DNA of 64,000 nt, taken from assembly GCA_023381255.1 (NCBI GenBank), contig JAMCTX010000002.1, positions 1 to 64,000 on the forward strand, given 5' to 3'. The stretch comes from Nitrososphaerota archaeon. GTDB lineage: Archaea > Thermoproteota > Nitrososphaeria > Conexivisphaerales > UBA164. This document shows positions 21,423 through 30,564 of this stretch, piece by piece. Made by a program: the position numbers and the translations under genes. Position 1 is the first letter of the stretch, and every line of letters starts with the position of its first letter. The notes beneath the pieces are model-generated. The model saw only the letters and a program-made list of their open reading frames with translations, was not told where the DNA came from and searched no databases.

Positions 21423-22823
21423 CTAATTCATCTCACTTACATCCACAAAATGACCATATATGGCCGCCGCTGCTGCCATTGATGGACTTACAAGGTGTGT
21501 CCTGCCACCCACTCCCTGGCGGTTTTCAAAGTTTCTGTTGGATGTAGATGCCCCATGCTGTCCCGGGCGCAGCGAGTCACCGTTCATTGCTATGCACATG
21601 CTGCATCCGGCATGCCTCCACTCAAAGCCAGCCTCCATAAATATATCATGAATGCCCATCCTTTCCGCCTGTCTTTTTACCCACTCTGAGCCAGGAACTG
21701 CTATTGCCCTGACGCCTTCCTTGACCTTTTTGCCCCTTAATATTTTTGCCGCCTCAACCAGGTCATTGAGCCTGGCATTTGTGCATGATCCAATGAAGAC
21801 CACGTCAACGTTTATATCTTCAATTTTAGTGCCTGGTTTTAACCCCATATAAGTAAGAGCCTTTTCAACTTCCTCCCTCTTGTTTTTATCGCTGAATTCT
21901 TCCGGGTTTGGCACGTAACCATTTATCTCGCTGGCCATTGACGGGTTTGTGCCCCACGTTACCATTGGTTTTAGTCCCGATACATCGAATTTTATTTCCT
22001 TATCATATTTTGCGCCGGGGTCTGTTTTCAGCTTGTCCCATTCCTGCACTGCCATGTCAAATTCCTCCCCTTTTGGCGCAAACGGCCTGCCCTTCACATA
22101 ATCATACACCTTCTGGTCTGGAGCAATTATTGCACTCCGGGCTCCTGCTTCAATTGACATATTGCACAGCGTCATTCTTCCTTCAACGTCCAGGTTGGCT
22201 ATTGTTGTTCCATCATATTCAATTATATGCCCCAGCGCGCCACCCGTACCTATTTTGGTGATCAGGTAAAGCGCCAGGTCTTTTGCTGTTACACCGTTTC
22301 TGAGTTCTCCGTCCATGCGAACCCTGAACTGCCTGGGCTTTTTCAGCCACAACGTCTGAGTCACAAAAACATGCTCAACTTCGCTCGTGCCTATTCCAAA
22401 TGAAAGTGCTCCCAAGGCTCCGTGAGTGCTTGTGTGACTATCGCCTGCAGCGACTGTTGCCATCGGTATCGTAAGTCCAAGCTCCGGGCCTATCACATGG
22501 ATTATCCCCTGATATGGGCTGTAGAAGTCAAGAAGAGGCACGTTAAAGAACCTGCTGTTTTCCCACAGGGCGTCCATTTCCTTCTTTGATAGCGGTTCCA
22601 TCGTGGGCCTTTCCTTAGAATTTGTGGGAACATTGTGGTCCATTACCGCCAGCGTCAGGTCGGGCCTTCTCACACTGTATCCTCTTGCTTTCATGTCGCT
22701 AAACGCGACCGGGGATGTAACTTCATGGGTATAATGCCTGTCAATATATATCAAAGACCTTCCATCCTCATCAGTGGTTACCTGATGAAAATTCCATATT
22801 TTATCAACTATAGTGCTACTCAT
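21423..22823 (-). CDS. leuC: 3-isopropylmalate dehydratase large subunit
   Basis: 466 residues, the bacterial-type length. An aconitase-type [4Fe-4S] enzyme: DHNVPT near residue 60, GDSHTSTHGALGALSFGIGTSEVEHV, the cluster ligand in FIGSCTNARLNDL, and the last two ligands in WRHAGCSMCIAMN. Works with LeuD in leucine synthesis. Transcribed toward leuD; the 220-base upstream gap is shared with the divergent exchanger gene. Confidence 0.95.
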   Translation of the reverse strand: MSSTIVDKIWNFHQVTTDEDGRSLIYIDRHYTHEVTSPVAFSDMKARGYSVRRPDLTLAVMDHNVPTNSKERPTMEPLSKKEMDALWENSRFFNVPLLDFYSPYQGIIHVIGPELGLTIPMATVAAGDSHTSTHGALGALSFGIGTSEVEHVFVTQTLWLKKPRQFRVRMDGELRNGVTAKDLALYLITKIGTGGALGHIIEYDGTTIANLDVEGRMTLCNMSIEAGARSAIIAPDQKVYDYVKGRPFAPKGEEFDMAVQEWDKLKTDPGAKYDKEIKFDVSGLKPMVTWGTNPSMASEINGYVPNPEEFSDKNKREEVEKALTYMGLKPGTKIEDINVDVVFIGSCTNARLNDLVEAAKILRGKKVKEGVRAIAVPGSEWVKRQAERMGIHDIFMEAGFEWRHAGCSMCIAMNGDSLRPGQHGASTSNRNFENRQGVGGRTHLVSPSMAAAAAIYGHFVDVSEMN

Positions 22824-22968
22824 CGTAACTGCTGATTTTAAAATAGTATAAAAACTTTGCTAATATTGTAAAAAAACGAAAAAACATGTGCGAATTAAGT
22901 ACATTGATAATTTTGGCTACATTTGCCAGCAGGAGCAAAAACATTTCCGATATGTTATTAAAAATCAA

Positions 22969-22980
22969 ATTTTAGGAAAT
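22969..22980. promoter_or_regulatory. Half-site of the TTTCCTAAAA operator
   Basis: ATTTTAGGAAAT in the leuC/exchanger intergenic region matches one arm of the palindrome at 23017-23042 in inverted orientation. May be an accessory binding site. Confidence 0.35.
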
Positions 22981-23016
22981 ATTTGGCATAGATGCAACTT
23001 TGTTTCATGCTAATTA

Positions 23017-23042
23017 TTTCCTAAAAGTAATCTTTGAGGAAA
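23017..23042. promoter_or_regulatory. 26-base operator palindrome before the exchanger gene
   Basis: Left arm TTTCCTAAAAG (23017-23027), four-base centre, right arm CTTTGAGGAAA (23032-23042), with one mismatch. It ends directly at the ATG at 23043. The same palindrome with the same left arm occurs at 52620-52645 upstream of an HTH regulator gene, suggesting a common regulator. Position between TATA region and start suggests repression. Confidence 0.65.
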
Positions 23043-24017
23043 ATGGCACTAATAATATTAATATTTGAACAAATCAATCAGCAAATTATGGTTTGGCTGT
23101 TAATAGCCGTTATCGGCATGGCGTTCTTCTCATACCTTCTAGTAACTGGAATAGAATCCCTTGCTGGGATATTAAATTTAAGGGATTATACATTTATGTT
23201 AATCGCTTTTCCCGTATTTTCCAGCCTGCCGGACCTGATAATAATTTTGCTGAATTTGGTTTATGGCGGAACACTTGGGCCTGGGATGGCAATTTCAGCA
23301 GCAGTTGGTGAACCGTTTATAGTGGTTGTCATGGGAATCCCTGCGGTTTTAACCCTAAGCTTGGTCAGATACGGCAGGAGAGGTTTAAGGCTTTTCAATG
23401 ATTCTAAAGAAAGAATAAACCGGATTCTGTATATCCCAATCATAGTTTCGGTATTTGCGTATATAACCATGATTTTTTTAGCCAAAATTTATATTGTAAT
23501 CGCTCTTGTTGCAATCATAATTACAGCATTCTATATCTATGCAAGGAATTTAAAAAAGGAGGTTTCTGAAAGCGTTAAAAAAATGTCCGTAATGCTTGCC
23601 ATTATATTTATTATTGCAGGATTTGCCGGGTTGGTCTTGTTTGGAAAATTACTTGTTGAATCTGTGATCGAGGTATCATCGATAACCAAAATAAGCCCAT
23701 TTGCGCAATCGTTTATAGTTTTTCCACTATCAGCAGCGATGCCGGAATTTTTCGCATCATTTTCTTTGATATTAAAGGGAAAAAGGGAAGCGGCTATAGC
23801 TTCGCTGCTAGGTGAAATAGTGATTACTGCAACGTTGTACCCAGCGCTTATTTTTGCATTTGTAAATCCCGTGCTTTCATTTGCAGTGGTTTTCGGGATG
23901 GTTTTGGAAATTATTTCTGCCATAGCTACAATCCTAATAAGCATAAAGACTTCCATGATTTACATTATGCCATTGGATTTGGCCGTGATTTTTTTATTTG
24001 CAATATTTATTCTGTAA
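23043..24017 (+). CDS. Sodium/calcium exchanger-like cation antiporter (CaCA superfamily)
   Basis: 324 residues, about ten transmembrane helices in two halves. Each half carries an alpha-repeat-like signature: VFSSLPDLIIILLN with ISAAVGEPF in the first, and PLSAAMPEFFASFSL with ASLLGEIV in the second. The acidic residue after Pro (SLPD, AMPE) is the ion-binding position in this family; the first repeat has Asp in place of the usual Glu. Probably exchanges Ca2+ or another cation for Na+/H+. The ATG at 23043 is chosen over the TTG at 23034, which lies within the operator palindrome. Confidence 0.8.
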   Translation: MALIILIFEQINQQIMVWLLIAVIGMAFFSYLLVTGIESLAGILNLRDYTFMLIAFPVFSSLPDLIIILLNLVYGGTLGPGMAISAAVGEPFIVVVMGIPAVLTLSLVRYGRRGLRLFNDSKERINRILYIPIIVSVFAYITMIFLAKIYIVIALVAIIITAFYIYARNLKKEVSESVKKMSVMLAIIFIIAGFAGLVLFGKLLVESVIEVSSITKISPFAQSFIVFPLSAAMPEFFASFSLILKGKREAAIASLLGEIVITATLYPALIFAFVNPVLSFAVVFGMVLEIISAIATILISIKTSMIYIMPLDLAVIFLFAIFIL

Positions 24018-24066
24018 AGTAGAATACGGCAAAAGTTAAAAATATAGCAGTTAAAAATTAGCATGC

Positions 24067-24141
24067 GCGGTTGTCGTCTAGCCTGGTTTGGACGTCAGCT
24101 TCCCAAGCTGAAGGCCGCGGGTTCAAATCCCGCCAACCGCA
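24067..24141 (+). tRNA. tRNA-Gly (anticodon CCC)
   Basis: Full cloverleaf: acceptor GCGGTTG/CAACCGC with discriminator A, anticodon stem TCAGC/GCTGA with loop TTCCCAA (anticodon CCC), T arm GCGGG-TTCAAAT-CCCGC. All expected invariant residues (T8, T33, T54-T55-C56) are present. No intron. Confidence 0.95.
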
Positions 24142-24207
24142 ATTCTTTTTAGATATGTTTGATTCAATTTGGTAAGTATTTTATAAAAAATATTTCGCTA
24201 ATTAAAT

Positions 24208-24684
24208 TTAAAGGAAACCGGCTGCAACCATGGAGCTAACAGCCAGTAGCATAAATACTAACTCGATTATGGATGTAATCCTGAATTTTTTGTTAGTATT
24301 GGCTAGCTGGTTTATCAGCTTAAAATTCTGAGGTTCGTTTTGCAGCATTTTTAACAATCGGGTAATGCTTCTTGTAAGCGGTGTCATGCCTGCTAATCCG
24401 ATTAAATATGCTGTAATACCAAATGTAGCACCAAAAATTATAAACAAAGAAAATTCTTGAAGCGAAAAAACAAGCAGCACACCGAACAGCACAGTCATAG
24501 TCGAAACCACAAGCTCAAACACCTCGATTCTTTTCATTGAGCTTAGCAGCAGCTCACCACGGCTTTGCGGGGAAAGGCTTGAAATAACAGGCCCTAATAC
24601 AACGGCAAAAAACAGGGCAGAGCCCAACCAGCATATTGCAAAGAATATATGAAACCATGCAATAACTGCTGCTAATGCTGCCAT
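24208..24684 (-). CDS. Four-helix membrane protein, CopD/DUF2269-like
   Basis: 158 residues with four transmembrane helices (about 3-30, 55-75, 80-102, 135-157). The first contains AWFHIFFAICWLGSALFF, the His and GS pattern seen in CopD-like and related integral membrane proteins, which may bind heme or copper. Role unknown. A promoter gap of 150 bases separates it from the divergent glycerate kinase gene. Confidence 0.6.
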   Translation of the reverse strand: MAALAAVIAWFHIFFAICWLGSALFFAVVLGPVISSLSPQSRGELLLSSMKRIEVFELVVSTMTVLFGVLLVFSLQEFSLFIIFGATFGITAYLIGLAGMTPLTRSITRLLKMLQNEPQNFKLINQLANTNKKFRITSIIELVFMLLAVSSMVAAGFL

Positions 24685-24837
24685 TCCTTATCACCTTGCT
24701 TTCTTTTAGCAACGTTATGTTTTATCATAACTTGTTGCAAGCAGCCCCATTTATTTTTGTTAGGTTTACATGCTATTGGTAAACCCGGAAATTTTGATAA
24801 TTAATTTTAAAAGCGCTGGCCTATCATAACAGCAGTA

Positions 24838-26205
24838 ATGATTATACGCAATTATAAACAGCTGATCGGCAATTCTTATGATGAACGTGTGCTAAATGCA
24901 AGAAAAGCGGTTATTGATGCACTTGAAAAGGCGATTATTTCAGTAAAGCCGGATAAACTCATTACGGATTACATGACATATAATGGTAATTTTCTTAGAA
25001 TAAATGGTGATTCGTTTGATCTAAATAAGTTTGACAATGTTTACGTTATTGGAGCAGGCAAGGCTTCCGGTGGAATGGCCGAGTTTATTGAAACTATAAT
25101 TGGGGATAAAATTACTGCCGGCATTATAAACGTCCCAGAGGAGCTCACAAGGCAATATAAAACGCAAAAGATAAAGTTACATCCAGCCACTCATCCCTTG
25201 CCATCGGAAGAAGGAATGGAAGGAACAAAGGAAATGATAAGCATGGTTAAGAACTCTGAAAAAACTTTGGTTTTATGCCTGATATCTGGCGGGGGTTCTG
25301 CATTGATGCCATTACCAAAAGAGGAAATAACCCTTGAAGAAAAGGTGGAAACCACGGAAGCTCTGCTCAATTCCGGTGCTGACATTCATGAGCTAAATAC
25401 TGTAAGAAAGCATTTATCCGAAATAAAGGGTGGCCAGCTTGCAGAAAAACTTTATCCGTCTACCGTAATTGGTTTAATAATATCTGATGTAATGGGAGAC
25501 GATCTGGACACCATAGCCTCTGGCCCGCTTACCCCTGATAAAACCACATATGCAGAAGCCTACAGGATCATTGAAAAATATAACCTGGTTCATAAATTAT
25601 CACCGGGTGTTATATCGCTGATAAAGAATGGCGTTGCGGGTAAAATAAGCGAAACGCCAAAGCCAGGCAATAGAATATTTGACAGAATTCACCAATATAT
25701 AATAGGAAATAATAAAACTGCGATTGAAGCTGCAAAGAATTACCTGGAGTCCAGAGGCATAAAACTGCATTTGGAAGCTGAACTTTCTGGTGATGCGCGT
25801 TTAACCGGCTTAAGTCTGGGCGAAAAAGCAAATTTAATGGCCGGGCTGACAGAAAAGGACGGCCTTCCAAGATATATCATAGCTGGCGGTGAAACCACCG
25901 TTAAAGTAACCGGAAACGGGAAGGGCGGTAGAAACCAGCATGCGTCAGCAGCCGCAAGCCTTGGGCTAAAAAGAAAAGGGGTTGCGCTTGCGTTCATGGG
26001 AACAGACGGAATAGATGGCCCTACCGATGCAGCTGGGGCAGTAGTTGACAAGTCAACCGTTTTAAGGGCCGGGGGCAAAGCCGTGGTGTTAAAATACTTG
26101 GGTGACGATAACACATACACGCTTTTTAAAGGGCTCAATGACTTGGTAATAACAGGCTACACGGGCACAAACGTCAATGATATTTTTGTAGCAGTATCCT
26201 TTTAA
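24838..26205 (+). CDS. Glycerate 2-kinase (MOFRL/DUF4147 family)
   Basis: 455 residues. Conserved blocks are GAGKASGGMAEF, CLISGGGSALMPLP, ELNTVRKHLSEIKGGQLA, SDVMGDDLDTIASGPL, and in the MOFRL domain GGETTVKV, GKGGRNQ and MGTDGIDGPTDAAG. Makes 2-phosphoglycerate from glycerate and ATP, the step that links the non-phosphorylative Entner-Doudoroff route of Thermoplasmata-type archaea to lower glycolysis. Full length. Followed after 14 bases by an Lrp-type regulator. Confidence 0.92.
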   Translation: MIIRNYKQLIGNSYDERVLNARKAVIDALEKAIISVKPDKLITDYMTYNGNFLRINGDSFDLNKFDNVYVIGAGKASGGMAEFIETIIGDKITAGIINVPEELTRQYKTQKIKLHPATHPLPSEEGMEGTKEMISMVKNSEKTLVLCLISGGGSALMPLPKEEITLEEKVETTEALLNSGADIHELNTVRKHLSEIKGGQLAEKLYPSTVIGLIISDVMGDDLDTIASGPLTPDKTTYAEAYRIIEKYNLVHKLSPGVISLIKNGVAGKISETPKPGNRIFDRIHQYIIGNNKTAIEAAKNYLESRGIKLHLEAELSGDARLTGLSLGEKANLMAGLTEKDGLPRYIIAGGETTVKVTGNGKGGRNQHASAAASLGLKRKGVALAFMGTDGIDGPTDAAGAVVDKSTVLRAGGKAVVLKYLGDDNTYTLFKGLNDLVITGYTGTNVNDIFVAVSF

Positions 26206-26219
26206 GAAACTCAATATTA

Positions 26220-26675
26220 ATGAAGGGTATGAGTCTTGACCAGATGGATTACAAAATAATAGGCGCACTTACGGAAGATTCGCGCAAGCCCCTGAGAGAA
26301 CTTGCAAATGAACTGGGAATACCATTCAGCACTCTGTACAGCAAAATCAAGCGGCTTGAAAATATGAAAATAATCACAAAATACGTGGCTGTGTGCGATT
26401 ATAGCAGACTTGGATACGCCTTAACCGCAATAACAGAGATCACTGTTTCCAAGGGGAAACTTGTTGAAATAGAAAAAAAAGTGGCTGTGATGAACAACGT
26501 AATTTCAGTTTACGATGTAACCGGTGAATCAGACATTATGATTGTAACTAAATTTAGAACCCCTGAAGAATTAAGCGCTTTCACAAAAAAGCTGTTGTCG
26601 CTTGAATATGTTGAGAGGACATACACTCACGTAGTATTAAATATAATAAAGGAAGATTTAAAGATGAATATTTAA
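26220..26675 (+). CDS. Lrp/AsnC-family transcription regulator
   Basis: 151 residues. N-terminal winged HTH (LRELANELGIPFSTLYSKIKR), then the ligand-sensing RAM/beta-alpha-beta domain with VYDVTGESDIMIVTKF. Such proteins sense amino acids or metabolites as octamers. Its position just behind the glycerate kinase gene suggests co-transcription. A second Met four codons in is an alternative start. Confidence 0.9.
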   Translation: MKGMSLDQMDYKIIGALTEDSRKPLRELANELGIPFSTLYSKIKRLENMKIITKYVAVCDYSRLGYALTAITEITVSKGKLVEIEKKVAVMNNVISVYDVTGESDIMIVTKFRTPEELSAFTKKLLSLEYVERTYTHVVLNIIKEDLKMNI

Positions 26676-26732
26676 ACCAAAAATTTTGGTTTATGATAAA
26701 ATTTATTAAATGCCATTATTTTAAGTAAAAAT

Positions 26733-27935
26733 GTGGAATATCTCAGTATATTTTACATGGCTATAGAGACTCTGCTTACTGTGTTTGGCCTATACTGGGG
26801 TATAATTATTGTGGCGGGATTTTTACATAACACTGGAAACAAAAATGCCGGTTTAGCTGGCAACACAGAAATCCCCTTTTCTGTGATAATACCTGCTAAA
26901 AACGAAGAAAAAACACTGGGAAGGCTGCTGGAAAGGCTAACCAGGGTCAATTATCCTAAGGATAAACTGGAAATAATAGTTGTCGAAGATGGGTCAACAG
27001 ATTCAACCCCTGAAATAGCAGGCTGGTATTCAAGGGAATTTTCCAATGTCAAATACTATCATCTTGAAAAAAACAGGGGCGGCAAGGCTGCAGCTCTTAA
27101 TTACGGCGTAAATGCCTCGCATGGTAGCATAATAGCATTTTTTGATGCTGATGCGCTTCCTGAATTGGACTACTTCAGAAAAGCGGTGAAGGGCTACCTT
27201 GAAGGAAAGGAAGTGCAAAATGGCTTTTACAGGTTCATAAATACAAGAGAAAGCTGGCTGCCTACAATATCTTCGCTTGAAGCGGAAGTAGCCAAGTACA
27301 TTGCGCGGGGCAGCGAAAGGCTGGGTCTTCCGGTTCCGATTTTCGGGTATAACCTGATAATAAGCAGGCGCGCGCTTGATGAAGTGGGCTCATTTAAAAA
27401 ATCGCTTACGGAAGACATAGACCTCTGGGTGAGGCTTGTCAAGGCCAAGATTAAGCCACATTACTTTGACGGCGAAGTTCTTATTGAATCTCCGTCATCG
27501 GTAAAAGATTTTGTCAACCAAAGGATCAGATGGTACAGGGGTTTCCTGGATACTATAACGCTGTACAAGCTTAATTTCAGCAGCAAGAATGAGCTGCATG
27601 TATGGTTGTATCTGACAATGCCATTATTTGCGGCAATATCGTTCACGATGTACCTTGTAGCCCCAACCGCAATAATGCTTTCCCATCATCTTTACGGTTT
27701 ACTTATGCTTGGAGGGGTGACTTCAAACATAGTGGGCATGTCCTTGGGCGCGGCCATTTACCTGTATTACGTTTACAGGGATAAGAGTGTCAGTTTTAAA
27801 GGCCCATTGTCCGTGGTTTACACTTTTGCACTGCTGTATTCCAGCTTTTTGGCTCTTGTATCAAAAATATTTAAGACCAACATCAGCTGGAATGTAACAA
27901 AGAAAACCGGGTACATGGATGTCAAAAAATTATAA
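26733..27935 (+). CDS. Processive family-2 glycosyltransferase, membrane bound
   Basis: 400 residues. N-terminal transmembrane helix (about 8-30), then a GT-A domain: SVIIPAKNEEKTLGRLL, VEDGSTDSTPE, FFDADALP (metal-binding DAD), TEDIDLW (catalytic acidic region) and QRIRW, the QxxRW motif of processive enzymes. Three further helices follow at the C-terminus. Should add sugars from a nucleotide donor at the cytoplasmic face of the membrane, for polysaccharide or glycolipid synthesis. The GTG start at 26733 is not certain. Confidence 0.85.
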   Translation: MEYLSIFYMAIETLLTVFGLYWGIIIVAGFLHNTGNKNAGLAGNTEIPFSVIIPAKNEEKTLGRLLERLTRVNYPKDKLEIIVVEDGSTDSTPEIAGWYSREFSNVKYYHLEKNRGGKAAALNYGVNASHGSIIAFFDADALPELDYFRKAVKGYLEGKEVQNGFYRFINTRESWLPTISSLEAEVAKYIARGSERLGLPVPIFGYNLIISRRALDEVGSFKKSLTEDIDLWVRLVKAKIKPHYFDGEVLIESPSSVKDFVNQRIRWYRGFLDTITLYKLNFSSKNELHVWLYLTMPLFAAISFTMYLVAPTAIMLSHHLYGLLMLGGVTSNIVGMSLGAAIYLYYVYRDKSVSFKGPLSVVYTFALLYSSFLALVSKIFKTNISWNVTKKTGYMDVKKL

Positions 27936-28046
27936 AAAGCTCTCCTGTTATTTGATATTGTTAGAAATATAACACATTGAACTTTCGAAATATAATTCAA
28001 AATGTGTAATTAAGGTTATATACTAGCGTTTTATGGCTATCATAAA

Positions 28047-28619
28047 TTGAACGCCAACGTCGCCATAGCGATTAATACGAAAAGGGCCGGAAGGAAGCCG
28101 TATTATTCAAAGGATAGCGGATATATTAGCAGGCTTGTCAGCCTCTACAACAGTGGTGCTAGTGTTTACCAGATATCGGAACAATTGGACGTATCTGTTC
28201 CCACAGTTTACAGATGGCTAAAGGGCATAGGCCTGTTTAAGGGCAGAGAAAGGGACCTTGAACGGATCATGCTTGAAGTAGAGCTTAATGGTTTTGCTAA
28301 AATAGACAAATTTATCGAAGGAAAGAGGCTGGAAAAGGCCGAACCCGGATTAAGAACAGTCAGGGTCAATTTTGGCGTAGGAATGGAAGGAAGGAAGTTT
28401 TCCAGCACGGCGTTTTTTGGCAGCAGACCGCCCGTAATGTTTTTTGTGGTAAAGGACGAAAACCAGTTTAAATTTCACATATCAAAGCTAATGGAGGGGC
28501 TGTTTTACGAGCACAACCCTAAGCCCGAACAAAACCTCAAAAAGGCATTTACGCATTTTGTACATTCATTCGGATTTCCCAGAACAATAAATAACAGCCC
28601 ATTTGAAAATATCGTTTAA
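28047..28619 (+). CDS. HTH protein with C-terminal domain of unknown function
   Basis: 190 residues from a TTG start. Residues about 25-55 form a resolvase/Hin-type helix-turn-helix (SVYQISEQLDVSVPTVYRWLKG). The rest is alpha/beta, with FFVVKDENQFKFHISKLMEG, and is not recognised. Likely a DNA-binding regulator. Its end overlaps the convergent moaA gene by 4 bases. Confidence 0.6.
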   Translation: MNANVAIAINTKRAGRKPYYSKDSGYISRLVSLYNSGASVYQISEQLDVSVPTVYRWLKGIGLFKGRERDLERIMLEVELNGFAKIDKFIEGKRLEKAEPGLRTVRVNFGVGMEGRKFSSTAFFGSRPPVMFFVVKDENQFKFHISKLMEGLFYEHNPKPEQNLKKAFTHFVHSFGFPRTINNSPFENIV

Positions 28620-29590
28620 CCGCCAAGCTTATACATGGACCTTATGTAACTTGGCAAATCGTTCTTTTCAATGTACTCTATAACACCTCTAAATTTACCA
28701 TTTACTGCGCCCTTGATTATCTCCTTTATTTTATCATCATCCAGGCCGCTTTCCAGCGGCTTTTTTAGATCAACTTCAAAATGAGAATACATGCACGGGA
28801 CAAGTTTGCCGTCTGCCGTAACCCTCAATCTGTTGCAATCCTGGCAAAATGGCGCAGAAACTGACGGTATTATGCCTATTTTGCCTGAACCGTTAACATC
28901 GTAATAGGTTGACGTGCTATGCAGCTCCCTCAGAGAGTGTGTCAGCCGGTATTTTGCTGAGATTTTATCCAGTATTTCCTTGGCGCTTACAAATTCAGAT
29001 GACGCCCACGCCTCCCTGCCATTAAAGGGCTCATACTCAAGGAACCTGACTATTATGCCCCTCTTCAGCCCAAAATCCACAAAATCAAGTATTTCGTCAT
29101 CGTTGAAACCCCTCATTACAGTCATATTTACCTTGAGCGGGACCATTCCAAGGTCAATCGCGGTGTTTATTCCATCCATTGCAACCTTTAAATTTCCGCC
29201 GCCGGTTATTTTCCTGTATTTATTTTCGTTCAATGAATGCACGCTTACGTTTAACCTTGAAAGCCCAGATTTTTGCAGTTCAGGTAGCCTTCTGGCCAAG
29301 TAATATCCGTTTGTTGTCATGCTTATTGCCTTTACATGAGCGTGAACAGCTTCAATAATGGACGGAAGGTCGTTTCTGGCAAGCGGCTCTCCCCCGGTAA
29401 GCTTTACCTCGTCAACGCCCATTGAAGAGAATAATTTTACTAGCCTGTCAATTTCGGGTACTGTAAGCAATTCTTCCTTTTTAAAAAACTTGGGATTGGC
29501 TGGCATGCAAAAAATGCATCTATAGTTGCACTCATCAGTAACAGAAAGCCTCAGCTTTGTCATGGTCCTGCCATAGGTGTCGTTAAGCAT
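28616..29590 (-). CDS. moaA: GTP 3',8-cyclase (molybdenum cofactor biosynthesis)
   Basis: 324 residues from MLNDTYGRTMTKLRLSVTDE, the typical MoaA N-terminus; a longer frame to 29689 reads into AT-rich upstream DNA and is rejected. A radical SAM enzyme with an N-terminal cluster CNYRCIFC, GGEPLARND, and a C-terminal second cluster in FCQDCNRLRVTADGKLVPCMY. It makes the first intermediate of molybdopterin. The C-terminal GG motif of MoaA is present as LGG. Confidence 0.95.
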   Translation of the reverse strand: MLNDTYGRTMTKLRLSVTDECNYRCIFCMPANPKFFKKEELLTVPEIDRLVKLFSSMGVDEVKLTGGEPLARNDLPSIIEAVHAHVKAISMTTNGYYLARRLPELQKSGLSRLNVSVHSLNENKYRKITGGGNLKVAMDGINTAIDLGMVPLKVNMTVMRGFNDDEILDFVDFGLKRGIIVRFLEYEPFNGREAWASSEFVSAKEILDKISAKYRLTHSLRELHSTSTYYDVNGSGKIGIIPSVSAPFCQDCNRLRVTADGKLVPCMYSHFEVDLKKPLESGLDDDKIKEIIKGAVNGKFRGVIEYIEKNDLPSYIRSMYKLGG

Positions 29591-29732
29591 TAAATGCAGT
29601 ATAAAATAGCCCTTAATTAATCCTTTTTGATTAATTTTTAGGATAATTTTATTGATTTTAAATGATTGAAAGCAAATGTTTTCATTCAAAGCACGGAAAA
29701 TTTTTTAAATCAGCCGCATTTCTCTTAGCTGA

Positions 29733-30548
29733 TTGAAATCACCAGTAGTGGTAAAGGTTGGAACCTCTGTCCTATCGATTGACGGCAATTTAGATAAAGC
29801 CGCCATAGATTCCATAGCCAGGCAGGCAAGCCTGTCAATCAGTGAAACAGGGTTGCCAATTGTCATTGTAACTTCAGGTGCTATACTTGCCGGAATTTCG
29901 CTCCTTGGCTGGAATGCTAAACCCAGGGACCTTGACCTTACGCAGAAACAGGTTTCAGCAGCCGTTGGCCAGCCAATTTTGATAAAAATGTACATAGACA
30001 GTTTTGGGGCTAACGGGCTTACCGTGGCCCAGATCCTGATTACGGAAGAAGATTTGATGATAAAGAACTGTTACAACAATTTTTTACACACAATCGAGTC
30101 ACTTCTAAGGCTGAATATAATCCCGATAATAAACGAAAATGACGCGGTGTCAGTGAAGGAACTTCTTAATTTAAATAATATAAAAAACGAGGTTCAGTTT
30201 GGGGACAACGACAGGCTCTCAGCCATTATAGCAAAGGGGATAGGAGCCAAAAAGCTGGTTCTCCTGACAGATGTTGACGGCGTATACATGATTGACGGCA
30301 AGGAAAAGAAAACTTTGGATATTATAGAGCCAAATGATAAAAAAATATATGATGAAGTGGAGGGTATGAGCGAATTCGGGAGGGGCGGGATAAAATCCAA
30401 ACTGGATGCCGCTTTTATTGCTTCGTCAGCAGGCATTGAAACCTATATAGTAAATGGTAAAAAAGAAGGCTCAATGCTCAGAGCGATAAAAGGAGAAAAA
30501 GTGGGAACAAAAATAGTCGGTAAAAAACAAGAGTTTATTAATAAATGA
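29733..30548 (+). CDS. proB: Glutamate 5-kinase
   Basis: 271 residues from a TTG start. Amino-acid kinase fold: VVKVGTSVLS, VIVTSGAILAG, INENDAVSV, FGDNDRLSAIIA and VLLTDVDGVYM. It phosphorylates glutamate for proline synthesis. It lacks the C-terminal PUA domain of many bacterial enzymes, and no proA lies next to it here. The next gene starts 17 bases after its stop, so the two are likely co-transcribed. Confidence 0.88.
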   Translation: MKSPVVVKVGTSVLSIDGNLDKAAIDSIARQASLSISETGLPIVIVTSGAILAGISLLGWNAKPRDLDLTQKQVSAAVGQPILIKMYIDSFGANGLTVAQILITEEDLMIKNCYNNFLHTIESLLRLNIIPIINENDAVSVKELLNLNNIKNEVQFGDNDRLSAIIAKGIGAKKLVLLTDVDGVYMIDGKEKKTLDIIEPNDKKIYDEVEGMSEFGRGGIKSKLDAAFIASSAGIETYIVNGKKEGSMLRAIKGEKVGTKIVGKKQEFINK

Positions 30549-30564
30549 AGGTTAAATTACATGC

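Noticed and set aside
29591..29689. N-terminal extension of MoaA
   Set aside because: The extra 33 codons are AT-rich promoter-like DNA; the conserved MoaA start begins MLNDTYGR.
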